Shown piece by piece: positions 13,485-24,290 of a DNA stretch of 64,000 nucleotides. Under the pieces are notes generated by a model. The model saw nothing but the letters and a program-made list of their open reading frames with translations. It made no database searches and was not told the DNA's origin. Position 1 is the stretch's first letter. Each line of letters starts with the position of its first letter. Position numbers and translations under genes: made by a program. This DNA comes from Oncomelania hupensis (lineage: Eukaryota; Mollusca; Gastropoda; Littorinimorpha; Pomatiopsidae). Location: positions 59,150,990-59,214,989 of the forward strand of contig CM072517.1 of NCBI GenBank assembly GCA_036898135.1, read 5' to 3'.

Positions 13485-13771
13485 CTACTTCAGTGTAATG
13501 AGTGAAAGTGTGAATGTGGCTGTCTGACGCTCAGTATAAAGGTGTGTGTTCTATCTCTGTTTACTTTGAATTCTTATATACCACCACACACGTACTTACA
13601 GACAAGGACAAAGTCTACACAGTTACTTCTCTTTGCCCTTCTGTTTCACTATTACTCATTCAAACATGATCATACACATTAAACCATTAATTTTACATAT
13701 ACATTAAATTCACAGATACATCAAATCATACAATTATTTCCAGCATATAAATAAATTCACACAGACAATAA

Positions 13772-13885
13772 TTAAGTGCACTCAGTTAACTTAATAAGAT
13801 CACCCAGTCAATTCGATAAGTGCACACAGTTTACTCAGTAAGTTCACGCAGTCATTTTGATAAGTGCACACAGTTGCTTTCAGAG
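13772..13885. repeat. 44-bp tandem repeat, about 2.5 copies
   Basis: Units start TAAGTGCAC(A/T)CAGTT and continue with a shared ...CAGTCA(A/T)T(T/C)(T/C)GA end; the third unit is partial. Confidence 0.6.
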
Positions 13886-14005
13886 TTCAACACTAGCAGA
13901 AGTCGTTGTCCCTTTCTGAGGACGTCACTCGACTCTACTCTTTTGCATTAGCATCTACACAAATATTTCACTTTGATGACTTGGAGATTCTAGAATTCAC
14001 AGTTT

Positions 14006-14203
14006 CTATTTACTAACCGTATTTCGCGGATCAAGCACTCCCGGCGCGGAATTATTAGCCGACGCTGGGGTCACAGCCACACACACCGAAGACGCTGCAG
14101 ATGTCTTCGTGGCGTAGATCCGGAAGTTCACTTCGGCACCGTTGTTGCACGTCTGCCCCAGTGATGATGCACAAAGGAGAGGTAAGGCAATGATGGTGTC
14201 CAC
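14006..14203 (-). CDS. Hypothetical short secreted-type reading frame (weak)
   Basis: A 65-codon frame on the minus strand begins MDTIIALPLLCASSLG, which could be a short signal peptide, followed by QTCNNGAEVNF and an alanine/serine-rich stretch. A stop codon precedes the ATG in frame, and a TATAAG lies about 85 bases upstream. Near the 3' end ACG|GTTAGT could be a splice donor. I recognise no family, and the region may be part of an LTR, so this could be chance. Confidence 0.2.
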   Translation of the reverse strand: MDTIIALPLLCASSLGQTCNNGAEVNFRIYATKTSAASSVCVAVTPASANNSAPGVLDPRNTVSK

Positions 14204-14591
14204 ATCCGGTCAAGCCGACGATGTCATACGGACAGCGCCATCAGCCGCATGCCAGGGGATTTTCGCTCCGTACCGGTCCCGCTGTATTCTTATACAGCTA
14301 AGATACGTCCTAAAGAATCAGGTCTTTCTCGAGCACCCACGAATACGTCCTGTCACTTAGGCTGATATTTCGTCTCTGACCTAACACAGCTCAGAAAACT
14401 AATCGGAAATAACGCAGTGACGTCATCACGTCTTCCTACAGAAACGTGTACGAACTGCGTTCGTTACAACAATTGTGAGGACTTCAACGCTCATTATTGT
14501 GCTTTACTTTATTTTCGAATCCATTATTTTATTGTCTTGATAGGACACCTTTAACAGGACACATTATTTTTAAAGTGCATAAGTGTGTGTA

Positions 14592-14671
14592 CATTTAATT
14601 CAAAGCACCAGCACTTTGTATCCCTGTAAACATTTAATTGAAAGCACAACAACTTTTTATCTCCGTAAAAT
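14592..14671 (+). repeat. Two-unit direct repeat in the LINE 5' region
   Basis: CATTTAATT(C/G)AAAGCAC recurs after about 40 bases, and both units end in CCGTAAA/CTGTAAA. Repeated 5' units can carry LINE promoter activity, but that is only an inference here. Confidence 0.55.
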
Positions 14672-14701
14672 ATTAAATATGTTGTTGTGTATTAGTATAC
14701 A

Positions 14702-15169
14702 ATGCCTTGTACTACCTGGCCATCTAAAGATGGATTCCGTATATGTCATCTGAATATCTGTCATGCAATTAGCAAAACACACGAAATTTTGTCCAGTTTT
14801 AATAATCACAACACACCATTTCATGTGTGTGGTTTCTCTGAATCATGGTTATGTGACAAGTGCTATGTTTTAGAAATAGCAGTGCCTGGTTATTCTGTAT
14901 TACAACATCACAGAGAAAAAGATAACGAAACAGGGTTATTAGTTTATAAAAGCGAAACAGTGAAATACAAGCGTATTTATCTTCTTGAACAGCATCATGT
15001 AGAATCTATTTGGATTCAAATGGACATAAAACATGGAGCTCACATTATTATTGGATTTTTATACAGACATCTAACTGAATATGGTGACTGGTTTAATCAC
15101 TTCAATTCAATGATTGGTGCCATGTTATTAGAATCCAAAGAGTTTGGTTGTTGTTTTTTTTTAATATAA
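14702..15169 (+). pseudogene. LINE AP-endonuclease N-terminal fragment
   Basis: 155 codons with the endonuclease start RICHLNICHAISKTHEI, the GFSESWL segment that holds the family's catalytic glutamate, and IIIGFLYRHLTEYGD. The frame then breaks near 15169; downstream pieces such as GDFNFNLYKSN and TGTFIDHIYANN appear in another frame. It belongs to the LINE at 14480-21112. Confidence 0.75.
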
Positions 15170-16596
15170 GGTGATTTTAATTTTAATCTGTATAAATCAA
15201 ACAAACACTGGTCAAATATAATTAAATTTTGTAATATTGAACAATTAATAACAACGCCAACAAGAGTAACTGCTGATACTGGTACATTCATAGATCATAT
15301 TTATGCAAATAATAAAGCTCATGTCACAGAAGAGTTTGTACCAGTACATGTATGGTTGCAGTGACCATTACCCAGTATGTTTTACATGGAACAAGAAGGG
15401 AGCTAACATTCCCAAACAAGGTAATAAAATTATAACATATAGATCATTTTGTAAATTTAAAGAAGATGATTTTCTATTAGACCTTCATAATTGCAATCAC
15501 TCAAATGTATATAATTTTACTAACCCAGATGATGCTTTAACATACTGGTATAACACATTTATAAATATATATAACAAACATGCTCCTATTTTTATAAAAC
15601 GAGTTGAATACTATTCTAAAACAAACTGACTTGACAGTGAATTACAACAAGCTATTAATCGTAGGAACTATTTAAAGAGATATGATAATGAACGTGAATA
15701 TAAAAACAGAGAAATGCAGTAACTTCAATCAAAAGAAAGAAAATGGAAACATATTAAAAATTTAATCTCATCCAAAAACAGTTCTAAAATGATTTAGAAA
15801 GCAATTAAACATTTAACAAACAAATCACCTCCATCTACAGTAATTAAAAACATTTTGCCTTGATACACTGAAGTTACATTTTGTCAAAACATCCGATAAA
15901 ATTATAACTGTTGACAAATCAAAACAAACAGAATTTTGTCAGTCCAAAACATTAAAAATAAAACATATGTTCCTTTTTTGTCAACTGAAATTGCTTATAA
16001 AACAGTAAGAAACCTTAAGCGAACAAATTATTGAGGAATTAGATAGTAAAATATTAAAACTGTCTGCTTCGCTTATTACTAAAACTTTAACTTATGTATA
16101 CAATTTATGCATTGACAAATCATGTGTTCCTATTATCAAGCTAAAGTTATTCCGAATTTTAAGTCTGGTAATAGTTCGAACCCATCAAATTATAGACCCA
16201 CTTCAATTATTTCTATGATATCTAAACCACTTGAAAAACACGTTAACAACCATATTCTTGACCATTTCACACCTACAAAAAAACCTGTTACTTGAAAATC
16301 AATCTGGCTTCAGAGCTAAACATTCTTGTCATGCAGCTCTTACATCTATGATATAACAATGGCTTAATAATATTATTGAGCACACATTTTCCGGAGCATT
16401 ATTCGTTGATTTCGCAAAAGCTTTTGATGAAATTGACCATGTCCTCCTATAAGGAAAATTTACAATTATATGGTATAAGGTTTAAATCCCTTATCTTCTA
16501 AAATCTTCCATTTCTGACAGAGAGCAGCGCGTTTTCATAAATAACTAAAAATCACAGTTTGAGGCTGTTACTACTGGAGTACCTCAAGGATAGATC

Positions 16597-16973
16597 TTGG
16601 GACCTTTATTATTTTATGTCTATATGAATGATCTTCCTCTTCATATTTCTACTTCTTGTGAACTCGATGCAGATGACACCACATTATACTCCAAGAATAC
16701 AGAAATACGTACATGTAATTTAGCATCCTCTTTACAAATAGGTGCAGAGGAACTTCAGGAATGGGCTGAATTTAATCATATGACGCTTAATCCAGACAAA
16801 ACTAAATCCATGCTAATTACACTTAGACAAAAGAGGCAAAGTTCTTCTATGAAACTCCCTCCCTTAAAGCTTTGCAACAAAATAGTTGAAGAAGTACAGT
16901 GCCATAAACGTCTTGGCGTGACATTAGACAATAATTTGTCTTGGTTCCAACATATTTTAAATGTTAGTAGAAC
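16597..16973 (+). pseudogene. LINE reverse transcriptase palm fragment
   Basis: Begins GPLLFYVYMNDLPLHIS and contains DADDTTLYS, the altered catalytic box, then HMTLNPDKTKSML and RLGVTLDNNLSW. It is cut at 16973 by the RTE insertion. The missing C-terminal piece resumes at 20285. Confidence 0.8.
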
Positions 16974-17218
16974 CCTGTGGGTTCGGGCAATGATTAGAAT
17001 AGACCCATCGTTTCCCGACGTGTCGTAAGAGGCGACTAACAGGGGTGATTTCAGCACGGCATCACTGGGCGAAAGTCTTCTACACAGAAGTCACCGGCCA
17101 GGACGGAGGAACCTCATGTTACTATAGGTTCACACACTGTATTCGTGGATATCGGCTGTGGCCAACAGCCTGGATAGGATTGGGCTCTGCCAGGTCTTTC
17201 TTGCCCAAGACACACTAC

Positions 17219-17638
17219 ATGATGAATAAAACAATTTACTCCATGCCGGATCGGTCGTCGCCCGGATCAACAAGGACCGCGCCTTCTGTTAGCCACCAGG
17301 ACGGAGGCGATACGTGTGCTACTGATGGACAACGTAGCAAAATCCGCACCAGAAATAACATCGTCATAGGAACCTGGAATGTCAGGACCCTAAATGCGGA
17401 GGGAAAATTAGAAGAACTGGCCTACGAGATGGACCACTATCGATGGAACGTTTTAGGGATCAGCGAACTGCGCTGGAAAGGCATAGGTGAAACAACGACC
17501 GACAAAGGCCACAAGCTTTATTTCAGGGGTAGAGACGACAGGCACGAACACGGAGTTGGATTCTTGGTCCAAAAGAACATGCTAGCACTGTCATGGGTTG
17601 CCGCCCAGTCTCCAGTAGACTCATTACCATCCGTCTGA
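17219..17638 (+). pseudogene. RTE endonuclease N-terminal part (before frameshift)
   Basis: From the ATG at 17219 the frame reads into the AP-endonuclease start IVIGTWNVRTLNAEGKLEEL and LGISELRWKG, where WNVRTLN and the E of SELRW are the expected conserved residues. It runs out of register near 17590, where the next frame takes over. A one-step frameshift separates it from the rest of the protein. Met codons upstream (17045) are also open, so the start is uncertain. Confidence 0.75.
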
Positions 17639-20193
17639 GAGCAGCCCCTGTCAACATCACCATCATCCAGGCCTATGCCCCAACATCAGACTATGGCGAC
17701 AGCGAAGTGGAGGATTTCTATGAAAATCTACAGGCTGTCCTTGACCAAGTGCCGAAGAAGGACATCGTCATAGTGGAAGGTGACTGGAATGCCAAGGTTG
17801 GCCAAGATGCGCACCACAATTGGGGAGACACATGTGGACCCCACTGCAACAACGAGACAAATGACAGGGGTCTGAGACAATCTGATACTGGCAAACACGC
17901 TTGGTCTCCACAAAAAATCCAGACGATGGACATGGCACAGTCCCGAGGCGGGTGGGGGGGGGGGGAGCATCACAACCAGATCGACTACATCATGGTCAAG
18001 AAACGCTTCAGATCAAGCAACAACATTGGCAGGACACGCACTTTTCCAGGAGCAGAAATCGGAAATGAACACGATCTTGTGATGATGTCATTCCGGCTTC
18101 ACTTGAAGAGAGTAAACACAGCAAAGTGCACTAGACTGAAGTTCGACCTGGACAAACTACAAGACCCGGAGGTGGCAGAAATATTTCAGGCCACAATTGG
18201 AGGGAAATTTGCACCACTGCTCATTTTGAAAGATGGTGAAGTAGATGTCAACACCATGACCACCACCTTCAACTTAGCTGTGACAGATGCCGCCACGGAG
18301 ATCCTTGGAAAGCACCGGTTAAAGAAGAAACTGTGGAACACATCTGAACTTTTGGACCTGTGTGATAAACGAAGAGAGATAAAAAAAAAAGAAAAGAAAA
18401 GGAACACCTCACAGGGAGCTGATGCCTACCGAAAAATCAACAATGAAATCCGAAAAGGCATGCGCACAGCAAAGGAGAACTGGATAGAAGATCAATGCCA
18501 GGAAATAGAGAACAGTCTGAACAAGAACAACAGCAAGAAGGCTTACCAGACTGTGAAGCGGCTGACAAATGTTAAACAGCCCAAGGTCTCCACGACACGA
18601 AACAAGTCTGGTATATGCCTTACAGAAGAACAAGAAGTCTCAGACAGATGGACAGAGTACTGCTCTGACCTCTACAATCACAAACCAATCGGAGACCCAT
18701 CAGTTCTAGCATGTCCAGAGAACAGAGAAGAAGAAGAAATCCTCCCAATTCTCCGAGAACAAGTTGAGGCAGCAGTGCAATCGCTGAAGACGGGGAAGTC
18801 AGCGGGAGTGGACAACATACCCGCGAAACTGCTTCAAGCAGGAGGAGAAGCGATGGTCGACGCACTCACCATTATCTGTAACAAGATCTGGCAGAGTGGA
18901 GAGTGGCCTACACCATGGACCCAGTCGCTTGTCATCACTCTTCCCAAAAAAGGTAACCTTCAGGAATTAGAAAATAACCGCACCATTAGCCTCATCAGCC
19001 ATCCCAGCAAGGTCCTCCTAAAAATAATACTCAACAGGTTGAAACCCCAAGCTGAACAAATTCTAGCTGAAGAGCAAGCAGGATTTAGAGCAGGGCGAAG
19101 CACCACTGAACAGATTTTGAACCTCACAATAATCTGCGAGAAATACCTACAGCACCAACAACATCTATATCATGTGTTCGTAGACTTCAAAAAGGCGTTT
19201 GATCAAGTCTGGCTTGCAGCACTGTGGGCAACCATGAGAGTGTACAACATCAGCCCTAAAATTATTGAAGCCATCAAAAGCCTGTATGATAAGGCTACCA
19301 GTGCAGTCCTCCACAACAGCGCCATCGGGAACTGGTTCAGAACAACAATCAGTGTGCGTCAGGGATGCCTACTCTCTCCAACATTCTTCAACATCTTCTT
19401 AGAGCGCATCATGTCAGATGTCCTTGCAGACCACGAAGGCAGAGTCAGAATAGGGGGAAAAGCAATCTCCAACCTTCTTTTTGCGGATGACATTGATTTA
19501 TTGGCTGGAGAGGAACAAGAACTTGAACAGCTATTACAGAGGCTTGACACCACCTCCAGATCCTATGGAATGGAAATAAGTGCAGAGAAGAACAAAATGA
19601 TGATTAACAACACCAATGGCATCAACACGGACATCAAAGTCCAAGGCCAATCCCTCAACACAGTGCATAGCTTCAAATATTTAGGAGCCATTATATCAGA
19701 CAACGGGTCCCGACAGGAAGTCCTCTCCAGGATCGCACAAACAACTGCTGCCCTGGCGAGGTTGAAGCCAATTTGGAAAGACAGGACCACTAGTCTACAT
19801 TCTAAGGTAAGGCTGCTGCGCTCCCTTGTTATCTCCATCTTCCTATATGCTTACGAAACATGGACCCTCACAGCAGATCTCCAACGAAGAATACAAAGGA
19901 TGGAGATGAGGTGCTACAGAAGAATTCTGGGCATTTCCTATACCCAGCACATCACCAATGACGAAGTCCGACAGACCATTATACAAGCCATTCGACAACA
20001 CGATGACCTGCTCACGAAAAAATGGAAACTCCGATGGTATGGTCACGTCACCAGATCATCAGGTCTTGCAAAGACCATCCTGCAAGGCACAGTGCAAGGA
20101 GGTAGAAGAAGAGGGAGACCGAAAAAGAGGTGGGAGGACAACATTCGAGAAAAGGACTGGTTTGACACAGAGCGAAACAATCAGGGTTACTGA
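17593..20193 (+). CDS. RTE endonuclease-reverse transcriptase, main open frame
   Basis: 866 codons. The endonuclease continues with TIIQAYAPTSDYGDSEV, EGDWNAKVGQ and HNQIDYIMVKKRF. The final catalytic block reads GNEHDLVM, keeping the histidine, where a sister copy has GSDHNLVM. A G-run at 17954-17966 makes a glycine insert just before HNQIDYI. The reverse transcriptase follows: TGKSAGVDNIPAKLL, AGFRAGRSTTEQ, VDFKKAFD (near residue 531), SVRQGCLLSP, and the active site FADD (residues 630-633). It ends with the family's C-terminal ISYTQHITNDEV block and a basic GRRRGRPKKRW. The protein would copy its own RNA at nicked genomic DNA. Only the N-terminal frameshift stops this being a complete gene. 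Confidence 0.88.
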   Translation: MGCRPVSSRLITIRLRAAPVNITIIQAYAPTSDYGDSEVEDFYENLQAVLDQVPKKDIVIVEGDWNAKVGQDAHHNWGDTCGPHCNNETNDRGLRQSDTGKHAWSPQKIQTMDMAQSRGGWGGGEHHNQIDYIMVKKRFRSSNNIGRTRTFPGAEIGNEHDLVMMSFRLHLKRVNTAKCTRLKFDLDKLQDPEVAEIFQATIGGKFAPLLILKDGEVDVNTMTTTFNLAVTDAATEILGKHRLKKKLWNTSELLDLCDKRREIKKKEKKRNTSQGADAYRKINNEIRKGMRTAKENWIEDQCQEIENSLNKNNSKKAYQTVKRLTNVKQPKVSTTRNKSGICLTEEQEVSDRWTEYCSDLYNHKPIGDPSVLACPENREEEEILPILREQVEAAVQSLKTGKSAGVDNIPAKLLQAGGEAMVDALTIICNKIWQSGEWPTPWTQSLVITLPKKGNLQELENNRTISLISHPSKVLLKIILNRLKPQAEQILAEEQAGFRAGRSTTEQILNLTIICEKYLQHQQHLYHVFVDFKKAFDQVWLAALWATMRVYNISPKIIEAIKSLYDKATSAVLHNSAIGNWFRTTISVRQGCLLSPTFFNIFLERIMSDVLADHEGRVRIGGKAISNLLFADDIDLLAGEEQELEQLLQRLDTTSRSYGMEISAEKNKMMINNTNGINTDIKVQGQSLNTVHSFKYLGAIISDNGSRQEVLSRIAQTTAALARLKPIWKDRTTSLHSKVRLLRSLVISIFLYAYETWTLTADLQRRIQRMEMRCYRRILGISYTQHITNDEVRQTIIQAIRQHDDLLTKKWKLRWYGHVTRSSGLAKTILQGTVQGGRRRGRPKKRWEDNIREKDWFDTERNNQGY

Positions 20194-21231
20194 GGGCAGG
20201 GAAAGATGGAGTACGCTGGTTAAACGATCATCTGTGGTGCCCCTACGACCTCCGAGCTATGGGATAGGATAGTATAGGATAGGATAGAACTATTTCCAGA
20301 AGGACTTGTCAATTATCAAGGATTAAACATTACTTAAATCTGCAGTCTCGTAAACTATTCTATTTGGGACATATTCAACCATTTATTGATTATTCTGCAA
20401 CTATTTGGGGTTTTGCTAGTAGCAATGCTATGAAGCCTTAATTTAGGATTCACAAACGTGCAATAAAAATGGTTAATCTTAAAAACAAAATCTTTCTGAA
20501 TGATTACAATCAGATCAATATACTACCTCTTGCCAACAGATTAAAATTAATTAAAGGCGTTTTCATGCACAAGATCCCTACTGGTAATACACCCCTTATC
20601 TTTCTTCTCTTTTTTCTAAGAAAATGTGTGATTTTCTACCAAACTAAATATCCCCTTTCCAAGAATTGATCTGTTTAAAACCAGTCTGTCATATTCAAAT
20701 TCCACTTTATGGAATAACTTTCCAGAAGTTTTCCGCAGAGAAGTCAATAAATACAAATTCTTTAGATACCATCTTTTACAGCACATTAAAATTAGTTAAT
20801 TAGCTACTTAGCAGGAGTTCTACATTCATAACTTTAATTAGATTGTTTTACATAAGTTGTGTGTTGCGTGTGTGTGTGCATAAGTTGTGTGTTTGCGTGT
20901 GTGCGCGCACGCAAACACACAGATCTTGATTATACTGTTACATTAGGATGTTATTCTTATGATGTTATTTTGTTATACTAATTGTTATTGTTACAAGCCC
21001 CAGGGGCAAGATGTAAAAAAGTACACCCAGTGCTTAATCTTTTACCCTTGTTAAATACAATTTTTATCTTATCTTATCTTATGTTATCTTATCTTAGCTT
21101 TCTTTCTCTTAATCTTAATCCTTAATTAAAAAGAAAGTTTGATGTGTCCTTTCATTCAATTGTTTCGTTTTAAATTAAACTATCCTTTTCAAATGAGGAA
21201 ATCATGAGGTACATGTAAAGATCAATGTAAC

Positions 21232-21412
21232 TGTAGATTATGGCCACACGACACCGAAGCGCATAAGCGACTACTGGTCACATTATTTTGACACCAGCGA
21301 ACCAGCTCATGGTAAGGGGAAAACAATACGGTCACAGGTTGGCCAATCCGGGATTCGAATCAGATACCTTTCGGTTACTACTAAGCCGCTCTACCAACTG
21401 AGCTATCCGGCC
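21232..21412 (-). mobile_element. tRNA-derived SINE (family 1), complete copy
   Basis: On the minus strand: GGCCGGATAGCTCAGTTGG (A box), a B box GATTCGAATCC, then the shared body and the GTGTCGTGTGGCCATAATC end. The tRNA-like head supplies the internal Pol III promoter. Confidence 0.85.
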
Positions 21413-21449
21413 CCACTATAAATAGTGGCTTTATTTATACTTACGCTTT

Positions 21450-21580
21450 GGTTCGAATCCCGGTTGGTCAACTTGTGATCATATTATTTTCCCCTTTACC
21501 AACAACTGGCCCGCTGGTGTCAGTATAAATCGGTCCAGTAGTCACCAATATGCGAAAGTGTCGTGTGACTATAATCTACA
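21450..21580 (+). mobile_element. tRNA-derived SINE (family 1), 5'-truncated copy
   Basis: Starts at the B box GGTTCGAATCCCGG and continues through the shared body to GTGTCGTGTGACTATAATC. It faces the minus-strand copy just to its left, forming a head-to-head pair. Confidence 0.85.
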
Positions 21581-21612
21581 TACAAACAAACAAACAACTT
21601 ACGCTAAGGAGG

Positions 21613-21796
21613 GGCCGGGTAGCTCAGTTGGTAAGAGCGTCTTGCTAGTAACCGAAAGGTCGCTGGTTCGAATCCCGGATTGGTCAACGTGTGATCATAT
21701 TATTTTCCCCTTTACCAACAACTGGCCCGCTGGTGTCAGTATAAATCGGTCCAGTAGTCACCTATATGCGAAAGTGTCGTGTGACTATAATCTCCA
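21613..21796 (+). mobile_element. tRNA-derived SINE (family 1), complete copy
   Basis: Head GGCCGGGTAGCTCAGTTGG, then GGTTCGAATCCCGG, body and family 3' end. Nearly identical to the copy at 41600, so recently active. Confidence 0.88.
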
Positions 21797-21799
21797 AAC

Positions 21800-22660
21800 A
21801 ACTTACGCTACTGAGGTGAAGTTGGTTCCGTTGTGGGTAAATCAGTCTGACTCGCGTCATCAGTCTTAAGTATCAAAATCCTTTGTTTTGAGATTTATCG
21901 ATCTGTATGTACAGACAATGAACGTTCCTACAAATATGGGAGAGTACGTTCAGAAATACCGCTGTGGGATTTCCTTCAGTCGTACTAGCATGCATTGCAC
22001 ACAAAAAAAATCCAGTACACTCCACATTATGAGACTACATCGTGCTCTTCCAGTAGACGTCGAAGTGCTTGCACTTTAGAGGCCTACCTCCCACGTTGTA
22101 GCTACCGGCTGGAGGCAACAGTGAGATCGGATCCGTCTAGATGACGATGCAGTTCATTGAAATCACGAAAGCCATTTCAGATTAATATAGCACAGCAAAG
22201 GCTTTTCGTCAGTCGTAGCATGCACAAAATGATGCCTAGTATACTGTACATTCGACACTACCACACTCAATCTGGCGAATTATAATGTTTCGACTTGGGG
22301 CCTTTAAGTTATATAGTATAGGCCTACTAAGCCTGCCGTCTAAACAGCACAAAGATTGGCGTTAGAACTGAACATCTCAGCTCCACTCAGTTAGATTGAG
22401 TATCGGAACTTGGCAACCTTAATTCGGTATGTTTAATATAGGGCATACGACTCAAAAAAAAAAAAAAGTCCTTGATATCGTGTAGGCCTACCTGTAGCTG
22501 TGATTGGCGGGATCGAGTTATCAAAGGGAGGGCAAATAAAAGATAACCTCTGTCGTGTGACAGCAGCGATTTTCGGTGCCAGGATGCTTCCATTGCAATG
22601 CCAACACACGGAGAGGATTACGGTGAACAAGAGTGAGATAGGACTGGTGGATGTGTGAGG
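21800..22660. other. Non-coding stretch, no gene recognised
   Basis: Mixed-composition DNA with a 14-base A run near 22453 and several short reading frames without family features. I see nothing else. Confidence 0.5.
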
Positions 22661-22665
22661 GTGGG

Positions 22666-23188
22666 CTTACTGCTGCTGCTGCTACTGCTACTACAACTGC
22701 TACTAGTATTACTACTACTACTACTACTATTATTACTACTACTACTACAACTGCTACTACTACTACTACTACTACAACTGCTACTACTATTACTACTACT
22801 GCTATTACTACTACTACTACTATTACTACTACTACTACTATTACTACTACAACTACTACTACTATTACTACTAACATTACTACTACTATTACTACAACTG
22901 CTACTACTATTGCTACTACTACTCCTGCTACTACTACTATTACTACTACTACAATAACTGCTATTACTACTACAACTGCTACTACTATTACTACTACTAC
23001 TGCTACTACTACTATTACTACAACTGCTACTACTATTACTACTACTACTACTGCTACTAAGAGCCTACTATTACAACTATTACTACTACACCTACTACTG
23101 CTACTACTATTACTATTACTACTACTACTACTGCTACTACTACTACTACTATTACAACTGCTACTACTACTACTACTACTAACACCAC
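22666..23188. repeat. (ACT)n-rich triplet array
   Basis: About 520 bases of ACT triplets mixed with TGC, ATT and ACA variants, followed by ATC triplets (23216-23246) and CT runs (23270-23320). Long apparent frames here are repeat artefacts. Confidence 0.92.
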
Positions 23189-23484
23189 TATATTGTTTGA
23201 TATTTTGGAATTTATAATCATCATCATCATCATCATCATCATCATTATTAATCCTTGGTTCATTTCACTTCCCTCTCTCTCTCTCTCTCTCCCTCTCTCT
23301 CTCTCTCCCCTCCTTCCCCTCTTCAACCCTTCACTCATATTATTTTCGCACACACCTTAAGGGCATCATTACAGGACTTTGGTTCCTGTGTGGCGCAGTG
23401 GTTAATGCATCCTCTATTGCCCAGAGATAGGGCCCACAAACCCCTGAACTATAGAGGATCCCAAATGGCGAACTCTATAGCGCA

Positions 23485-24290
23485 GTTCATGGACAGATCA
23501 AGTGTGACAACTTCAAGATTCGGAAATACAAAGAATCTCTAACTCATTCTCATCTGGACTTATTTCAAATAAGAATATTAAACAATTTGCACTCAAATCA
23601 AGAGTCTCCATTCTTTCAAATGTATATGTACCCTTAAACCCATCAATGTAAGTACATTTTAAGTCCAGACCTTTGATCGAATTGAGATTTCGGAAACACC
23701 TGAAAAGGGTAAGACAAATCGTAGTTCAACTCCGATTGTTGCAAGTCGTTTTCAGCAAGCCACAGGTAGGGTAGTTGAGCATCGGGTTAACCACAAATGC
23801 TATACATAGCATGCAAAAAATACAAAACAACACCCTTAGCTGAATTTATCAGCGATAAAACTCTTTAAACTCTTTAAGTTTAGTATTTCGATTAGCGTTT
23901 CCACGTCTGCGTCAGCCAAGTCCAAATTAACGCATTCCAACCGCTCCATTTTCGTGCGAGATCCGTTCTCGACTCCAAGTAAAAAGGCAAAAAATCAGAC
24001 TGTAAATGGGACTCTCAGTCAACCTTTGAAGCATAGTCCGGCTCAGATTGGCACATCGAAATTGGCTCAAATCAAGAACTTTGCACGTATACTGGCAAGG
24101 ATGGCACGCACAAGTGTCATTCGTTGCAGTCCATGTAGAATACTGCATAACCCGTCAGCCCTACGTCAGGGCCGGAATCAAGTTTACACTCGTTGCAAAA
24201 GCTGGAAGGATTTCAGATGTACCATGTTATTGTATCCTCTGTACAATTAGGCAATTCATGTTCATCACTTCACGCATACCACTTTAAGTC
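23485..24290 (-). pseudogene. Toll-like receptor pseudogene, N-terminal and early LRR part
   Basis: Read on the minus strand this follows the N-terminal third of the intact TLR genes: VLDLSQFRCANLSRTMLQ matches VLDLSQFQCAKLSRTMLQ of the gene at 26889-29186. Nucleotide similarity continues through the Cys-rich N-terminus (about 24130-24290) and the leucine-rich repeats (23485-23900). Stops and frameshifts are frequent. The remaining LRRs, membrane segment and TIR domain are absent, replaced by microsatellite DNA on the left. The right end joins a LINE fragment. Same orientation and spacing as the two intact genes make it the third member of a tandem array. Confidence 0.85.

Larger units (their letters stand above)
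16974..20284 (+). mobile_element. RTE-clade LINE, full-length or nearly so
   Basis: A 3.3 kb element inserted in the older LINE, flanked by TAGAAC on both sides (16968-16973 and 20285-20290). It has a 5' region with GTCGTAAGAGGCGACTAA, one long endonuclease-reverse transcriptase frame broken once near 17590, and a short (GGATA)n tail at 20260-20284. The domain order (AP endonuclease then reverse transcriptase, no gag-like ORF1) and simple-repeat tail are RTE/BovB-type. Seven further fragments of the same family lie in this window. Confidence 0.9.
14480..21112 (+). mobile_element. CR1/Jockey-type LINE, decayed, interrupted by an RTE insertion
   Basis: A plus-strand non-LTR retrotransposon occupies 14480-16973 and resumes at 20285-21112. 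In order: a tandem direct repeat in the 5' region, an AP-endonuclease start (ICHLNICHAISKTHEI, then GFSESWL), reverse transcriptase pieces (NYRPTSIISMISKPLEK; SGFRAKHSCHAAL; VDFAKAFDEIDHVLL; LDADDTTLYS), and after the gap the C-terminal block (FLNDYNQINILPLANRLK; STLWNNFP). The 3' end is a (TTATC)n tail at about 21063-21098. Stops and frameshifts are scattered throughout, and the catalytic YADD is altered to DADD. The copy is dead. Confidence 0.85.

Noticed and set aside
21613..21686. Functional tRNA genes at 21613 and 41604
   Set aside because: The A and B boxes are present, but the sequences run on into a shared SINE body and several copies are identical in that body. They are SINE heads, not tRNA genes.
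22651..23217. Threonine-rich, leucine-rich and valine-rich frames
   Set aside because: Translations of the (ACT)n array in different frames and strands.
23385..23450. Possible tRNA-like A box (TGTGGCGCAGTGGTTAATG)
   Set aside because: There is no B box at the right spacing and no body shared with the SINE families here.
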